Made by a program: the position numbers and the translations under genes. From positions 15,395,673-15,459,672 of the forward strand of contig OZ023209.1 in NCBI GenBank assembly GCA_963995525.1: DNA of 64,000 nucleotides, written 5' to 3'. The stretch is from Escarpia spicata. Its lineage: Eukaryota > Annelida > Polychaeta > Sabellida > Siboglinidae. The notes beneath the pieces are model-generated. The model searched no databases. It was given only the letters and a program-made list of their open reading frames with translations, and was not told where the DNA came from. This document shows positions 42,745 through 54,119 of this stretch, piece after piece. Position 1 is the first letter of the stretch. Every line of letters starts with the position of its first letter.

Positions 42745-43130
42745 CTTATTCAGAGACCCATCTGCCAGTCTTCAAGACTGACAGATGACTGACCAAGTTA
42801 GGTAAAATGTTACAACTGATGAGACTGGTGGAATTTAGAGGGGGGCTACCTTGCCACTTGATTAACTAATAGTTCTGAGTGTAGGGGCCCATATTAATGA
42901 TTATCATTGGCACAACTGGTAGTGAAACAAATAAAACTATTCAGTATTAATTAAAGAAATGGCTCAAATAAGACTGATTTGTCATTAAAAAACCAGACTG
43001 GTCAATAATGGCTGTGATTGATGTGAATGGCCTCCATGAAAGCCATCCATGCACTAAAAGGCACTTTTGATTAAATCGAATCAACACTAACAAAAAATAT
43101 TTTTGGCTAAGAGCCTGGAGGCTGGACTAA
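42745..43130. repeat. Dispersed ~390-bp repeat, copy 2
   Basis: Same family and orientation as 25020-25410 (shared TCTTCAAGACTGACAGATGA, CATTGGCACAACTGGTAGTG, GGCTAAGAGCCTGGA). It lies in FBXO9 intron 1, about 30 bp upstream of the exon 2 acceptor. Confidence 0.85.
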
Positions 43131-43324
43131 ACGTCTAAAGTACTGATTATTCATTTATACGTCAAGTCAATTACCATACAGATAAAATTATTGTCTTGAG
43201 TTTTTGCATGGCTCAAATGGTAATTCTATTCAAATAAGTTTTAGTTTTACACATTTACATCAAATGTACAATAGAGCACAGAAACTGAGCACAGTAGACT
43301 GAGTAGTGCACTGCAGTGTAGACG

Positions 43325-43450
43325 TAGTGAGTGGTTAGCATATTATCTGCCTGGCGTGCCAGTGGCCTGAGGCTGAGTTCAAAACCCGGACCGAGCAGGC
43401 ATGATATTTGGGGTAAAGACCTGGCACTCCCTAGAAAACACCATAATGCT
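43325..43450 (+). repeat. tRNA-like SINE head (possible)
   Basis: A box A-like TGGTTAGCATATT (43332-43344) and a box B-like GAGTTCAAAACCC (43375-43387) are correctly spaced for an RNA polymerase III promoter. No cloverleaf for a functional tRNA could be drawn. Probably a tRNA-derived SINE unrelated to the V-SINE copies. Confidence 0.45.
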
Positions 43451-43536
43451 CGTCAATGGAAGAAACAACTCATATGTGTCACCAAGTCTAACTCCAGGGA
43501 CCAAGGCAAGACTCGAAGACGAAGTCGAGTCAGTAG

Positions 43537-43603
43537 CTGTCACTGTCAGTGACAGTGTCACTGTCGGTGACTGTCTGTCACTGTCAGTGTCACTGTCAGA
43601 CTT
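43537..43603. repeat. GTCACTGTCAGTGACAGT palindromic short repeat
   Basis: Repeated, partly self-complementary CACTGTCAGTGACAGTG-type units able to form a cruciform. Confidence 0.75.
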
Positions 43604-43776
43604 GTTTACGTTAATAATTGGTAAAACTGAGGACGTGACAGTGTCGCATTTAATTTGGAAATTGACTATTAACAATCTCAGTTACCATGGCTTCACAGGG
43701 TCTGCAGCTTCGTCTCAAGCAAATCACGGAATGAATAGCAAATGACGGAACGAAGAAAAACTCTTGCTCTCTGTAC

Positions 43777-43797
43777 CGCCACCATATTGCTAGACAT
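43777..43797 (-). CDS. FBXO9: Proposed FBXO9 exon 1 (uncertain)
   Basis: On the minus strand ATG begins seven codons (MSSNMVA) ending at a donor GCG/GTACAG. The phase agrees with exon 2 (phase 0) and the site lies in the putative divergent promoter. Other ATG-donor combinations nearby are possible, so this is a guess from position and phase only. Confidence 0.3.
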
Positions 43798-44490
43798 GTC
43801 GAAATACAAGATATGCAAGAGATGAACACGTGACCTCATTTTAGTTCGTAACTAGTCTGGCAGAGGGCAGAAGTAATCACCTACGCAACTAATGTTTCGC
43901 CGTCTACACAATGATAATTATAATATGTAGAGAACATATTTATATAATTCTTACATAAAAGTGTACATTTACAAAGCTGCAGGCAGCTCAGATGTATTTG
44001 TATGAGATAACGGCGTTTAGTTAATGAGGCTGAACATAAAGTGTACCATTAGGTAACATATGTTACGAAACCAGACATGTATGAAATGGGGCGCATAAAC
44101 TTGATAAAGCATGCTTTCAAAGCGGAAGTAAACTACCTAGTTAGAATTGACGGTATGTCTTCAAAATGTCACCAACGGTGGTTTGATAACCTAGATACGG
44201 ATACTAGATAAAACACGGCAATCGTCTTTGTCTTTGAGCTGGGGGTCGACGCAGATAACCACAAACGCCGACTGACATATATTTGCACACCGCCGGTAGT
44301 CGGTACCGGGGCGGAGGCGGTGCCGCGTCTTTCGGTCATGTACCAGTGCGTGCGTCCAGGTTCAAGCAGAATGCCAAACAGACTATGACACTCTAGTGAT
44401 TTATTACAAAGTTACATTCCAGATCGTGCGGTGTGTGGCAAGGACATTACCTGCACTGTGACATACTTGTACACAAAGTGGGATAGCGCA
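43798..44490. promoter_or_regulatory. Putative divergent promoter of FBXO9 and the B-box gene
   Basis: The interval between the proposed first exons of two genes on opposite strands. It includes a GC/CpG-rich patch at about 44225-44350 (CCGGTAGTCGGTACCGGGGC). No TATA box is obvious. This is inferred from gene layout only. Confidence 0.4.
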
Positions 44491-44793
44491 ATGGCGATCG
44501 GCAACGAAGACAAAACGCCACTGGCACAGTCACAGACAAAAAAGTTTGTCTGTGAGTCTGACATAATGACAAAGACAAACGTCGAGGGAATTCTTCCAAA
44601 AGAGGCACTCGATCCATTCACTGTGACATCGGTATCGTGCAGTGCTCACAAAGACACGAAGGTGACATTGTTTTGCCAAACCTGCGAGATTTTGGTTTGT
44701 TTCAAGTGCGTGTCCCCCTCTCGCCAGAATACACATTCGCCACACCGCGATCACAAATACACGGATCTTGTTCACGCGTACGACATTCACAAG
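44491..44793 (+). CDS. B-box gene exon 1
   Basis: 101 codons from ATG 44491, ending at donor CACAAG/GTAATT in phase 0. Contains the complete B-box. The 48 residues before it have no RING cysteine pattern. The frame is open upstream to 44431 without an ATG, so a longer N-terminus from an earlier exon is not excluded. Confidence 0.8.
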
Positions 44794-47700
44794 GTAATTA
44801 CTAATTATGCCGTCCCATCAAGTAAAACAGTCAATGTAAACAAATCACAACTTCAAATCATGAATTCTTTGTATTTAAAGTATAAGTGGAAATATTAAAT
44901 AAAGTTAGATGATTTTTTTATAATCAAAAATTCATTTACAATATAACCACTTCAGTGGCAGTGCATATAAAAAATTACAAGTGATAAAACATCATACATA
45001 AATATCATTTGTGCTCATATTTAAATGTAGACTTCTTTGTACAGTTGTATTTACATTATGAGCGAATAATATATAAACAAATTTAGTTGAATAATTGTTT
45101 TAATAATCCAAATTAACTAAAATTAAAATAAATCATTGTATAAGTTGTATAAGTTTGCTCAGATGTCAAAGAATATGTACAAGATTAAGTCAGAGTTTCT
45201 TCTGAAACATCATTCATCATCAAACTTTATTTGTATCCAGTCCTTAGTTCTGTTCAAAGCGCTTTACAAAGCAATTTTAAAAAGGTGTCTTCAGCGCCGT
45301 CTTAAACGACGTAATAGTGTTACACTGTCTGACTGACAGTGGCAGATTGTTCCAAAGTACAGGGTCCGCTTTGGAGAAAGAACGGACTCCGAAAGACTTG
45401 AGGCGTGTGGTTGGTACTGTCAGCAGATCAGCAGAATCCGATCGGAGGGAGTGTGTGGGCTGATATTCAACAAGAAGCTTGGAAATGTATTGCGGTGAAA
45501 GTCCGTGGAGTGCCTTGAAGGTGATTAGGAGAATTTTAAACGTAATTCTTTCTTGGATTAGAAGCCAATGGAGAGATTTCAGGACTGGTGTTATGTGCTC
45601 GTGTTTCCTTGTTCGTGTGATTAGACGAGCAGTCGTGTTCTGAATGCACTGCAGTCTACGTAGCTGACACTTGTTAATTCCGAACAGCAGCGAATTATAA
45701 CCATCCAGTCTAGACGTTATAAATGAATGGATGATTTGTTCGGCAGCTCCTGGCATAAGTTGATGATTTTTACCCACATTTCGGATTTGCAGACCAGAAG
45801 ATCTACAGATGGCACTGACTTGTTGATCCAGCATCGAACATGACCCCAAGATTTCTGACACATGTACTGGGGGGTCACTTGGGCATCTCCAACGTTGATC
45901 TTTGTTGTTTTAGGTATCTTTCTGCGCAGCGCCTCTGATCCCATGAACACAACTTCAGTTTTGTCACCATTTAATTTAAGTTTGTTTGTTGTCATCCAAC
46001 CGTTGATGTCAACAATGCATGTTTCCAGCTGAGATATGGCAACAGATGTGTCGGGGATCTTGAATGTTGTGTACAGCTGCATATCATCAGTGTACATATG
46101 AAAATCCAAGCAATGTTGTCAGATTTTGCAACCCAGTTCACCAGCCGTGTATATGATGAACAGTGACGGTCCCAAGAGTGACCCTTGGGGGACACCGCAT
46201 GTCAGCACCGACACGTTCGTGTCCATGTATGTGTATACCATGAAAACGTTACTAAGTTCCAGGCTTGGGGCAATTAACTTGGAATTAGTTGGAAAGTTAG
46301 TTATTTCAGTTAAAATTAACTCAAAAAAGTCCAATAAATTTAAATTAAATTACTCTAACATTTATTAGGTCTATTAAATAAAATTAAACTCCCAATTTTG
46401 TTTACTAAATTAACATTTAACTTTCATTCTATTATAAATTAATTTCAGTTAACTTCAATTAAATTGCCAATTAACTTTAAATCAGATATTAGTTGATAAC
46501 TAACTGTTAATGCATTTAATGAGAAGTAAAAATTAAATAGTGTAGAGAAACTCCACACTACTGATACAGTTTGTATTGCAACCCTTAAATATGTGATAAA
46601 AAGCCACAAAAAGAAAAGGAGTCAATAAGTAGTAAGTACTGTTACACAATATGCACATAGCACCTGGCCAAGCACTGCCACAGTTCAGCTTATATTCAAT
46701 AATTCATTGATTTACACCGACTGGTCATTGACACTGTTCAAACAGATGATTCCTTCAAACAACCCCCTGAATCATACCTGAAGATTCCTTTGATACCCCA
46801 CCTGGGTGAACTTGCGTCACTGGCACAGTGGTTGTCACACTTGTGTTTAATGTGCACTATAATCATCAACTCTAATTCTCGCTTCAGAGAACAAGCCAGT
46901 GGCAATCACCTCTGGACTGCTTAAAATAATGGTAATTAATTCCAAAATAAACGATAAATATTAAAATGTTGCATGAATTACAGTTTAAAGTGTGGTGTAG
47001 GCTCATTTATTCTGGTGACTACTTTAAATAAACAGTTTTGAACTCTGGTATGCTCAAAGCTAGTATTTTCCTGGCTTCCTACTGTGTAGAGCAGAACAAG
47101 TTTACCCCTATTATTATTAAATATAACATATTAACTATATCCAGTGTTGGTAATTACTGTATTACATATATATATATATATATGATATCCTTGATGGGAT
47201 GCCAGTTGTAGAGATTACCACTTCTGTTCATGAAATTCAAACAAACATCATTGTCATTTAGCTGCAGCACCTAGAAGGAAAATCAATTTAATACAAGAAT
47301 TGCACATTAACTAAATAGATCTATTATGGTATATGTTAATAACACGCACAACGTAGTGAAGGTTATGATAGTAAATATTTAGTGAATAACGTACATTGTA
47401 AAGGGTAGCGTGCTCGGACCTCTTCTGTTCAGGATCTACTGCCTTGGAATCAACCATGTGTTTGAACATCATCAACTACACTGATGATACACAATTATAT
47501 GTGGACTTTCCCCGTGACCAGCCACTTACACCAACAATATCTCGTTGTACCACCGATGTGAAAGCATGGATGTCCTTCCATAATCTCCTGCTTAACGAGA
47601 ACAAAACCGAGGTTATCGTCATATCTGCAGTGAACAACCGGAAACTTGTTCACCCGCCTGTTGACCAAGTCATTGATGTATGTTGCTGTGCTGTTTCGAC

Positions 47701-50700
47701 GAAGCCGGTTATCCGCGATATTGGCATTCTACTCGACAACACTATGTCGATGATGAATCAAGTGTGTCGTGTTTGCCAGGTGGCATATTGTCACCTCCGA
47801 AGCATCGCGTTAATTCGGAAATGTCTAACAACTAATGCCTGCAGAACCATTGTGAACGCCGCAGTCATGTCGCTTATTGATTACGGCAACGCAGTATTAT
47901 ATGGTCTGCCGGAGTCGCACTTGCAAAAGCTGCAGATGGTACAGAATTCCACAGCACGTCTCATTACCGGGACAAGGAGGCGAGAACACATAACACCTGT
48001 TCTGTACCGTCTGCACTGGTTGCCTATACACCAGCGGATCGAATTCAAGCTGTTACTGCTGGTATATCGTGCAATGCACCATCTCGGCCCTGCGTACATT
48101 TCATCACTCGTGACATCCTACACGCCGACCAGATCACTTAGATCGGCCGAACAAGGGCTGCTGACTGTTCCGAGATATCATCTTGAACATTATGGCCGTC
48201 GTTCCTTCACGGTGGCTGGCCCGATCCTGTGGAATGCCCTGCCTCATGCAGTCAGACATGCAAATTGCGTTGCCACTTTCAAATCACTATTAAAGACACA
48301 CTTATTTCGACAGGCCTTCAAAGAACTTTGCAGTCCGCATCAGTGACATTTGTGCAATATTGACATTCGGATATGTACTTAGGTTGTAGTTATATATATA
48401 TATATTTTTTTTATTAGCATATATGTATTTTTATTTATTTATTTAAGCATATTATTTATTTTAGGTATTTAAACGGCTAATTCATTTAATTTATGTATAA
48501 TATATACACTTTTTATTCAGGTTTATCTAACTGAGATTTTATGTAATTTTTATATGCTACTTTTAAATCATATTCGTTTACCTTTCTATTTAATATTTCT
48601 ATTTAATATGTTTTAGGTCATTTAATGTATTTAATTTTTACTCTATGATTGTCAGCACCTTTGAGCAGATTTGTCATCCGGACACACGGCGCTCTATAAA
48701 TGCTTTATAATAATAATAAAATTGTTGTGTATTACATAATTTAAGGTTTAAGAAGTTTTCGGTTCCTACATTTTCACTGTTTAATTTATCTGCCACCTTC
48801 TTCTACACAAGTTCTGGCTAATCTTCTTTTATTCACTTAAAACATTCCCATATTTGTTTTTCTTTAATTATTTTGTCCATCTGCGGCTGCTAACTTTGTA
48901 TTCAGGAGATCGTAACGTATTTCTCTCCGAGTGGCATCCTGGCTCAAGAGTATTAACTTAAGGAACATAATATAACTGTAACAACATAATATGTTGTATT
49001 AAAAGCAGAAAGTCCATCATTTGTATGATCATACATGTTTAACTAAGTGTATGTGTTGCATTTATTCACTACAATAATACACTTAATTGTACTTTATGCA
49101 TGTCTCAGTGACTAATTGTAGGAGATTCATAAACATATCAAACATTTCTACATTAGGTATTTCCTAGGAAATAAAAACAAAACAATTGTATGGCGTGACT
49201 TCCATAACAAATCATTGTGACTTCCGTGACAGACCTTGAGGTAGATTTCCTAACTACATTAAAGCACTTACATTATATATTAGGTCAGCTCTGGTTAGTT
49301 TAGTACTAGGAGATTTACAAACATAAAATATTTTTTTCTAAACTATATATTTCCCTGGAAATAAAACAAAATCCAAGATGTGCTTATTTTGTTGACTTCC
49401 ATGACATCAAAATGAGGTAGTAGATTACATATTTTTAGCTCAAGAAACTGTGATCAATTGTCAAACCAAATACACTTTGCTGTAGTAGTGCTGCCAGTTG
49501 GTTATTTTAGCTGCCAATTTTAGCCTGGCCAGATGAAGCTTTCCATGAAAAATTCACTAGCTAAAAAGCTATGTGCATTTGCTATATATCTTAGGGCATT
49601 CGGAGGAAGGAAGTTACATATCCATGGGATATTTTGTATTTATTACCCCCAAATATACATCTTTGTAAAAAAAAGTTTGTTTTCAACTCCTGGTGACATT
49701 AAAAAAATAGTATGATGTATACGTTAGCTTGGAATGGCTGATATACTGAATGTTTTTTCCATTACTAGTAACTGTGTAGGACTGTCGGTCCATGTAGAAT
49801 TGTAGATGTAGGTAGATATGAGTACTGCAACAGGTTCTAATTCACTTTGTCCTTTGCAGAAAAACCTTCAGAAAGAAATAGCCAAGTATCAAGATACATT
49901 GTCTATGCAGTCAAACTTGCGTCAGAAGTTACATCAACGGTTGCAGAAACTTAAGGTGTGTTCTTTTAAACGCAGTATAATGTATCACTGTATTAACATA
50001 ATACTTTAATAAATATTGTTAATAATTAAACAAACTTATTTTATATTGATTGATGTGGATAATTTTTTAAAGTAACAAACTATGAATTTTTTTAGTTTTA
50101 CATTTCAGTCACGATAATTCATTTAGAACTATATTCATGAACAAAGTAAGAAGCGCTCATAACATAATTATATTTAATTGTTTGTATTAACAACAGGTTC
50201 CACAATATTATATGCTTGGTATATATGTAATCGAGTGTAAGAAATAGTCTGTTTATAAATATATCGTATGTACTACAATTGCTACATGTCGGGTGCTGCA
50301 AAGGTATTGCAAAGGATTGTTCTCATAACACTAACTAGTAGAGAAGTCAGCTATGTTTTCACAATATTAAAGTCCATGAACGTACCATCATCTTCATTCT
50401 ACAGACAACCTAAACCAAGTTTTTATCTAACTTTTTCCCAAGTAATCCAAAACAAAACTGTTCATCTATGCAGGGATGGAGAGATACGCAAACATTTTGT
50501 GTTTCAGTTTGAGGTTCTGCGCAAGAAGACCCAGCTGAGTCGATGTGCACGGTCTCTCAGGAGCAAGGTGATGGTGAACGAGAGAGCGTGTCAACGGCAA
50601 CTGGAGACGTTGGTGCAGCCAGCGATAGAGAGAACGGACGGTATGTTTCAGGAGGTTGACTACGACGTCGTGTCAGGAAGCGGACTGATGGGCGCGGCCG

Positions 50701-53530
50701 AGTCATTGCAACAGATGTCTGTGCACAACCGCGTGCCATTTCTCAAGGTCAGAGATCATGCACGAACTTGACAATACTACTGTGGAATGTATTATTATAT
50801 GTATAGTTTCAATCTGATGTTTGGGAGCTGTGTTAAGGGATCATCTCAGAACATTGATGTCAGATTAATCTCGGGCATTTTACATACATAGACATTTACT
50901 CTAAAAATATATTTAAAATGTTATTCTAAAATGTACTTCATGAAAAAATTTTGTCAAGTGGTGTTCATGATTTTTTAAATAATAATAACTAAACTAGTGT
51001 GACCCATCATAATGGCAGTTGAACATATTTGACGGAAATGTACTCAACGAATGGAATCGTTCGAATCCTGTGTGGCGGTGTCGAACCTTGGGCAAAGTCG
51101 TTTACTCTACATTGCTTCAGTTCACTCAGCTGTATAAATGAGTATCTGTCTATAGACAGTGCTGGATATTTGTGTACGAAAAGTCTTCGTGCATTAATTG
51201 CAGTGTGGCTGAATGCTTCCCATGGAAATCAAGATGGTGTTCGATTGAACAGGTCTGCCTCCCAGTAAAGTGTAAAACGCTTTGAGCAGTCCTAAGGACT
51301 GGATACTGCGTTATATAAGAACATACCTTTAACTGTACATAGTAAGCACTGGTCACAGAAAACTTATATAATGACCCCGCAATGTTTATACATTACGACT
51401 GTTAATGCTTTGCCTCTTCCCATACTGTGAGGTTTCAGAATACGTTGTAGGCGTAGCAATTTTAAATGATATTAATGGCATATTTTCTATGAAACCAAAA
51501 TAGGTTTTGGTCATTTGGTAATCGAATGTTTATGTTTGCCTCAAAATTGTTTACATAATTGAAGCAATCATTGATCACACAAGATTGTAACTAGTTATTA
51601 ATCAGAAGCATGAATCAACCAATCATCAACAAAATTGATTAATTGGAACAACATTATTCTCAGTTTGTAACATTCGTGTTCACGTGGATGCATGTACATG
51701 TTACATGTGCTGCACCTCTCTAATTATAACTCATTGCCCAGCCCCATAGATGCAAAACTTATGGAGATATCGGTCCACAAACAGGCAGAGAGCCGTATTG
51801 TTTTATAGGTAATACAGATGTATGCATTTTAGACTTTTTGGTGCATGCAATTTTATTGCATACTGGAAAAGATGTTTTCTCTTGCAGAATGTTTGTCGCA
51901 TAATGCGGGAGATGGAAGCCTTGCAGTACAAGCATTACTCAATAGGGGACGGGGACATGAATGACAACCCACCGGAACTGATCCGTTTGGGAAGCATTTC
52001 AATTGATCGCGACCATGAAATCAGGATGCTCCACAAAGTTCTTCTTCTGGCAACCTCTGGTAAATCTCACCTGTATATTAATATCTGCCAACTTTAGAGT
52101 TGCGTAAGGACATCTCCTTCTTCTCCCAGGTGATTGTCTCTTTCTTTCTTTCTTTCTGTGCATCCTTGGACCATTGGCCTCTGATCTACCAATTGGCAAT
52201 GTGTTTCAGAAAGCAGAATGAGTTATTTACTGATACATTTTTATATGCTCAACTTTGCTTTTCTGGAGGGCTTTTCTCCTGCGTGAGATGATTGAGTGGC
52301 TGTTTCTGGATGGTGGGCGCTGTAAAGGTGATGACTGATGCTTTTGGTTTGTTCTTCCATGGGCAGGTGTAAGCTAATTATCATTAAAACTGTTTTTTCA
52401 TCATCTGGTTTAGTGCATCACAAATCCAACTATTTTATGTTGAAATACGTAGTGTGTGAATAGTTTGTTAAAGACAGATTGTGCCAAATTGTTTTTTAAC
52501 GCTGGAAGATCTGTGAAATTTGGTGTACACATAGCCGTTGTCATATAGAATGTTTAGTGGCAGACTAATGAGCTACAAGTGCCAGTATTCAGACAGAATT
52601 GGTACTTGGATTTTTTATATTACCGATCATGTAAACATCATGACGGAAACATAGTAAAATAACAGAAAGGCGCATATGTCCTTAAAACACATTTAGGCCA
52701 TCAGATGTTAGAATAAATAAAGTTTATGCACTACATGTTTTATGATTATTGATAAAAACTATCAGAATCTATATTTTTAGATTCTGAACTGTTACAACCA
52801 ATCACAAGGTTATTTACTTTCTCCCACAGTGCCGACAAAACCAAAGCTGCTCTCAAGTTGGTGCACTGTTGGTGCGCACTCGGCAAGCATCGTGTGGAAA
52901 TACAACAAGTCTGATGTAATTGACAAATTCACCATAAAATATCGCCTGACGGAAACAACGCTGGTCAAAGTGCTTGACGGTGACAGACCAAAAGGTGGAT
53001 GTGGTCACGTCACTATAAACAAGTTCATGTCAGGACGTGTCCAGGCGACCTTACTGGGGCTCAAACCGGACACCGAATACTCTTTCGATCTCACCGCCAT
53101 CAACCGATGCGGGGAGAGCGAATCAATGGTTGCATGTCTACAAACGTCCCCGGTCAGCGACAACGTCAACCAAGATGTATATTTCCCGACAAAGTCTTCG
53201 GAAGAGAAAATTCTTAGTAGACGTTCAAAGATGATTTGGTTTAATATGGTTGTCATATTGTCTGTGCTGATGGTGCTTCTGTTGTTTCTACCGCAGTTGT
53301 TCCCCAGTGCTGATCCCATCTGTGATAAGATTTGTTATGGTAAAGCGTGGTGCAAGACGCCATGCTGGAACTACATTGCGGGGATCAAGGTAGTCCGCAG
53401 AGACCTGGCTACTGGCGTGATGCGGTTACTACCGCAGTGCTTGCTGCATTACATTGCGCCACAAGTCAAAGAAGAACCAGTTTTCAAACCAGAAAATAGG
53501 TGGTTCGAATGGCTTGATTTTGAGCTGTAG
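44491..53530 (+). CDS. B-box / coiled-coil / FN3 / transmembrane protein (TRIM-related, no RING)
   Basis: Five exons join in phase: 44491-44793, 49860-49955, 50508-50747, 51888-52059 and 52830-53530, for about 503 residues. A type-2 B-box zinc finger occupies about 49-95 (CSAHKDTKVTLFCQTC ... VCFKC ... HSPHRDHKY). A coiled coil runs over about 102-240 (KNLQKEIAKYQDTL ... FEVLRKKTQLSRCARSLRSK), and a fibronectin III domain over about 272-380 (TLLGLKPDTEYSFDLTAINR). A single membrane segment spans about 406-429 (MVVILSVLMVLLLFLPQLF). A Cys-rich tail follows (CDKICYGKAWCKTPC). TRIM proteins usually have an N-terminal RING; none is seen. With a cytosolic B-box, the tail would be lumenal or extracellular. 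Further exons could have been missed in the 5-kb first intron. Confidence 0.82.
44800..45225. other. Intron, nothing recognised
   Basis: AT-rich intron sequence of the B-box gene. Confidence 0.4.
45226..46259 (-). mobile_element. L2/CR1-like LINE fragment (RT to 3' end)
   Basis: On the minus strand: LTCGVPQGSLLGPSLFIIYT (about 46210-46150), MYTDDMQLYTTF (catalytic TDD, about 46105), NKLKLNGDKTEVVFMG, then after stops and a shift TARLITRTRKHEHITPVLKS, LHWLLIQERITFKILL and GVRSFSKADPVLWNNLPLSV. The 3' UTR carries AAGGACTGGATACAAATAAAG, the same tail as the SINEs. It is interrupted upstream by hAT-like sequence at 46260. Antisense to the B-box gene intron. Confidence 0.9.
46260..46560. mobile_element. 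One end of a hAT-like element, AATTAA-rich
   Basis: Starts CAGGCTTGGGGCAATTAA directly at the break in the LINE's RT and continues as a dense field of TTAACT/AATTAA words. This resembles the subterminal regions of the hAT-like elements at 16311 and 60411. No matching opposite end was found. Confidence 0.45.
46565..47390. other. Intron; (AT)n tract at 47163-47183
   Basis: AT-rich. CAGTGTTGGTAATTACTG at 47142 resembles another hAT-type terminus next to an (AT)n run but could not be paired. Nothing else recognised. Confidence 0.35.
47395..48721 (+). mobile_element. 5'-truncated L2/CR1-like LINE with (AATAAT) tail
   Basis: Begins inside the RT with GSVLGPLLFRIY (47400-47440). After a shift, 47444-48346 is open for about 300 codons: YTDDTQLYVDF, NENKTEVIVIS, CRTIVNAAVMSLIDYGNAVL, TARLITGTRRREHITPVLYR, LHWLPIHQRIEFKLLLLVYR, RRSFTVAGPILWNALP, LLKTHLFRQAF. 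A 3' UTR with CGGCGCTCTATAAATGC and an ATAATAATAA tail ends at 48721. The long intact frame implies a fairly young insertion. Sense orientation in intron 1 of the B-box gene. Confidence 0.93.
48730..49855. other. Intron with a diverged ~190-bp tandem duplication
   Basis: 49108-49258 and 49303-49430 share blocks such as AGGAGAT-T-CAAACAT, GGAAATAAAA-CAAAA and TTGACTTCCATGAC. Otherwise AT-rich and featureless. Confidence 0.45.
49860..49955 (+). CDS. B-box gene exon 2 (coiled coil)
   Basis: Acceptor CCTTTGCAG/AAA and donor CTTAAG/GTGTGT, 32 codons in phase 0: KNLQKEIAKYQDTLSMQSNL-RQKLHQRLQKLK, a clear heptad-bearing helix. Confidence 0.8.
50508..50747 (+). CDS. B-box gene exon 3 (coiled coil)
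   Basis: Acceptor TGTGTTTCAG/TTT and donor CTCAAG/GTCAGA, 80 codons in phase 0. Reads FEVLRKKTQLSRCARSLRSK ... FQEVDYDVVSGSGLMGAAES. The upstream AG at 50473 would also give an open frame but in the wrong phase, so 50508 was chosen. Confidence 0.8.
51015..51325 (+). repeat. V-SINE-like element
   Basis: A tRNA-like box B (CGTTCGAATCC, 51058-51068) is followed by a central domain (CTTGGGCAAAGTCGTTTACT then TTGCTTCAGTTCACTCAGCT) and a tail (AACGCTTTGAGCAGTCCTAA then GGACTGGATAC). The tail matches the 3' end of the L2/CR1-like LINE at 45226. Lies in intron 3 of the B-box gene. Confidence 0.85.
51888..52059 (+). CDS. B-box gene exon 4
   Basis: Acceptor TCTCTTGCAG/AAT and donor CTCTG/GTAAAT, ending in phase 1. 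Reads NVCRIMREMEALQYKHYSIG ... ELIRLGSISIDRDHEIRMLH and KVLLLATS, likely the end of the coiled coil and the linker before FN3. Confidence 0.78.
52065..52825. other. Intron 4 of the B-box gene, short (TTTC)n run
   Basis: A (TTTC)n tract at about 52139-52157; otherwise nothing recognised. Confidence 0.4.
52830..53530 (+). CDS. B-box gene exon 5 (FN3, transmembrane, Cys-rich tail)
   Basis: Acceptor CTCCCACAG/TG and stop TAG at 53528. Encodes PTKPKLLSSWCTVGAHSASI ... LKPDTEYSFDLTAINRCGES, typical of an FN3 fold. A basic RRSK then precedes a 24-residue hydrophobic segment, a CxxxC...CxxxC motif and an aromatic end (NRWFEWLDFEL). The basic residues before the segment support cytosolic orientation of the N-terminal side. 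Confidence 0.88.
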
Positions 53531-54063
53531 GCAGTGTAGATTTGGGTTTTTTTAATCTGCTTTTCGTGAAAGCATTGTGCACCTGTTGTTTCTCTGGATG
53601 ACAGCCATGATAATTAGGCAGTGTCTCACTGTAAGGTTCAAACGAACTCATTTTTTATAGAGAATGAGTGATGTGAAGGCTAGGATATAGACAAAGAATG
53701 CTTCATTTTATTTTAATGTTTCATAGAAATAAAAGAACATTTATAGAGTGCTATATATATATATATATATATTCCAAACATGTTTGTTTAAAGGTACTCC
53801 AATTGTCCAAAAATAGAATAGGGCAAAATAGTATTGCATCCATGCAATATTATGTGTACATTTGTAGCAAGTATATAAAACTAATTGTGAGGTGATATTT
53901 TGTTGCTTATACAAATATGTTGCAAGAAGGTGAATGGCAGTTGTTTATATTTACATGTACATAGTTTGTGGTATTTGTTAACATTGAAATGTCATGCTTT
54001 TGCTAGATGGATGATATAAATAAATGACATCATATATTATTATTATACTGTGCAGAGTTGTGT

Positions 54064-54069
54064 AATAAA
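54064..54069 (+). terminator. Candidate polyadenylation signal of the B-box gene
   Basis: AATAAA about 535 nt after the stop codon; another AATAAA lies near 54018. Confidence 0.45.
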
Positions 54070-54119
54070 CTTTGTATACATTGTATAGCTGATTATTTCA
54101 CTATATATATATATATAAA

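Noticed and set aside
50268..50507. Upstream extension of the B-box gene exon 3
   Set aside because: The frame is open, but the acceptor at 50473 gives the wrong phase for exon 2, while the acceptor before 50508 gives the right phase.
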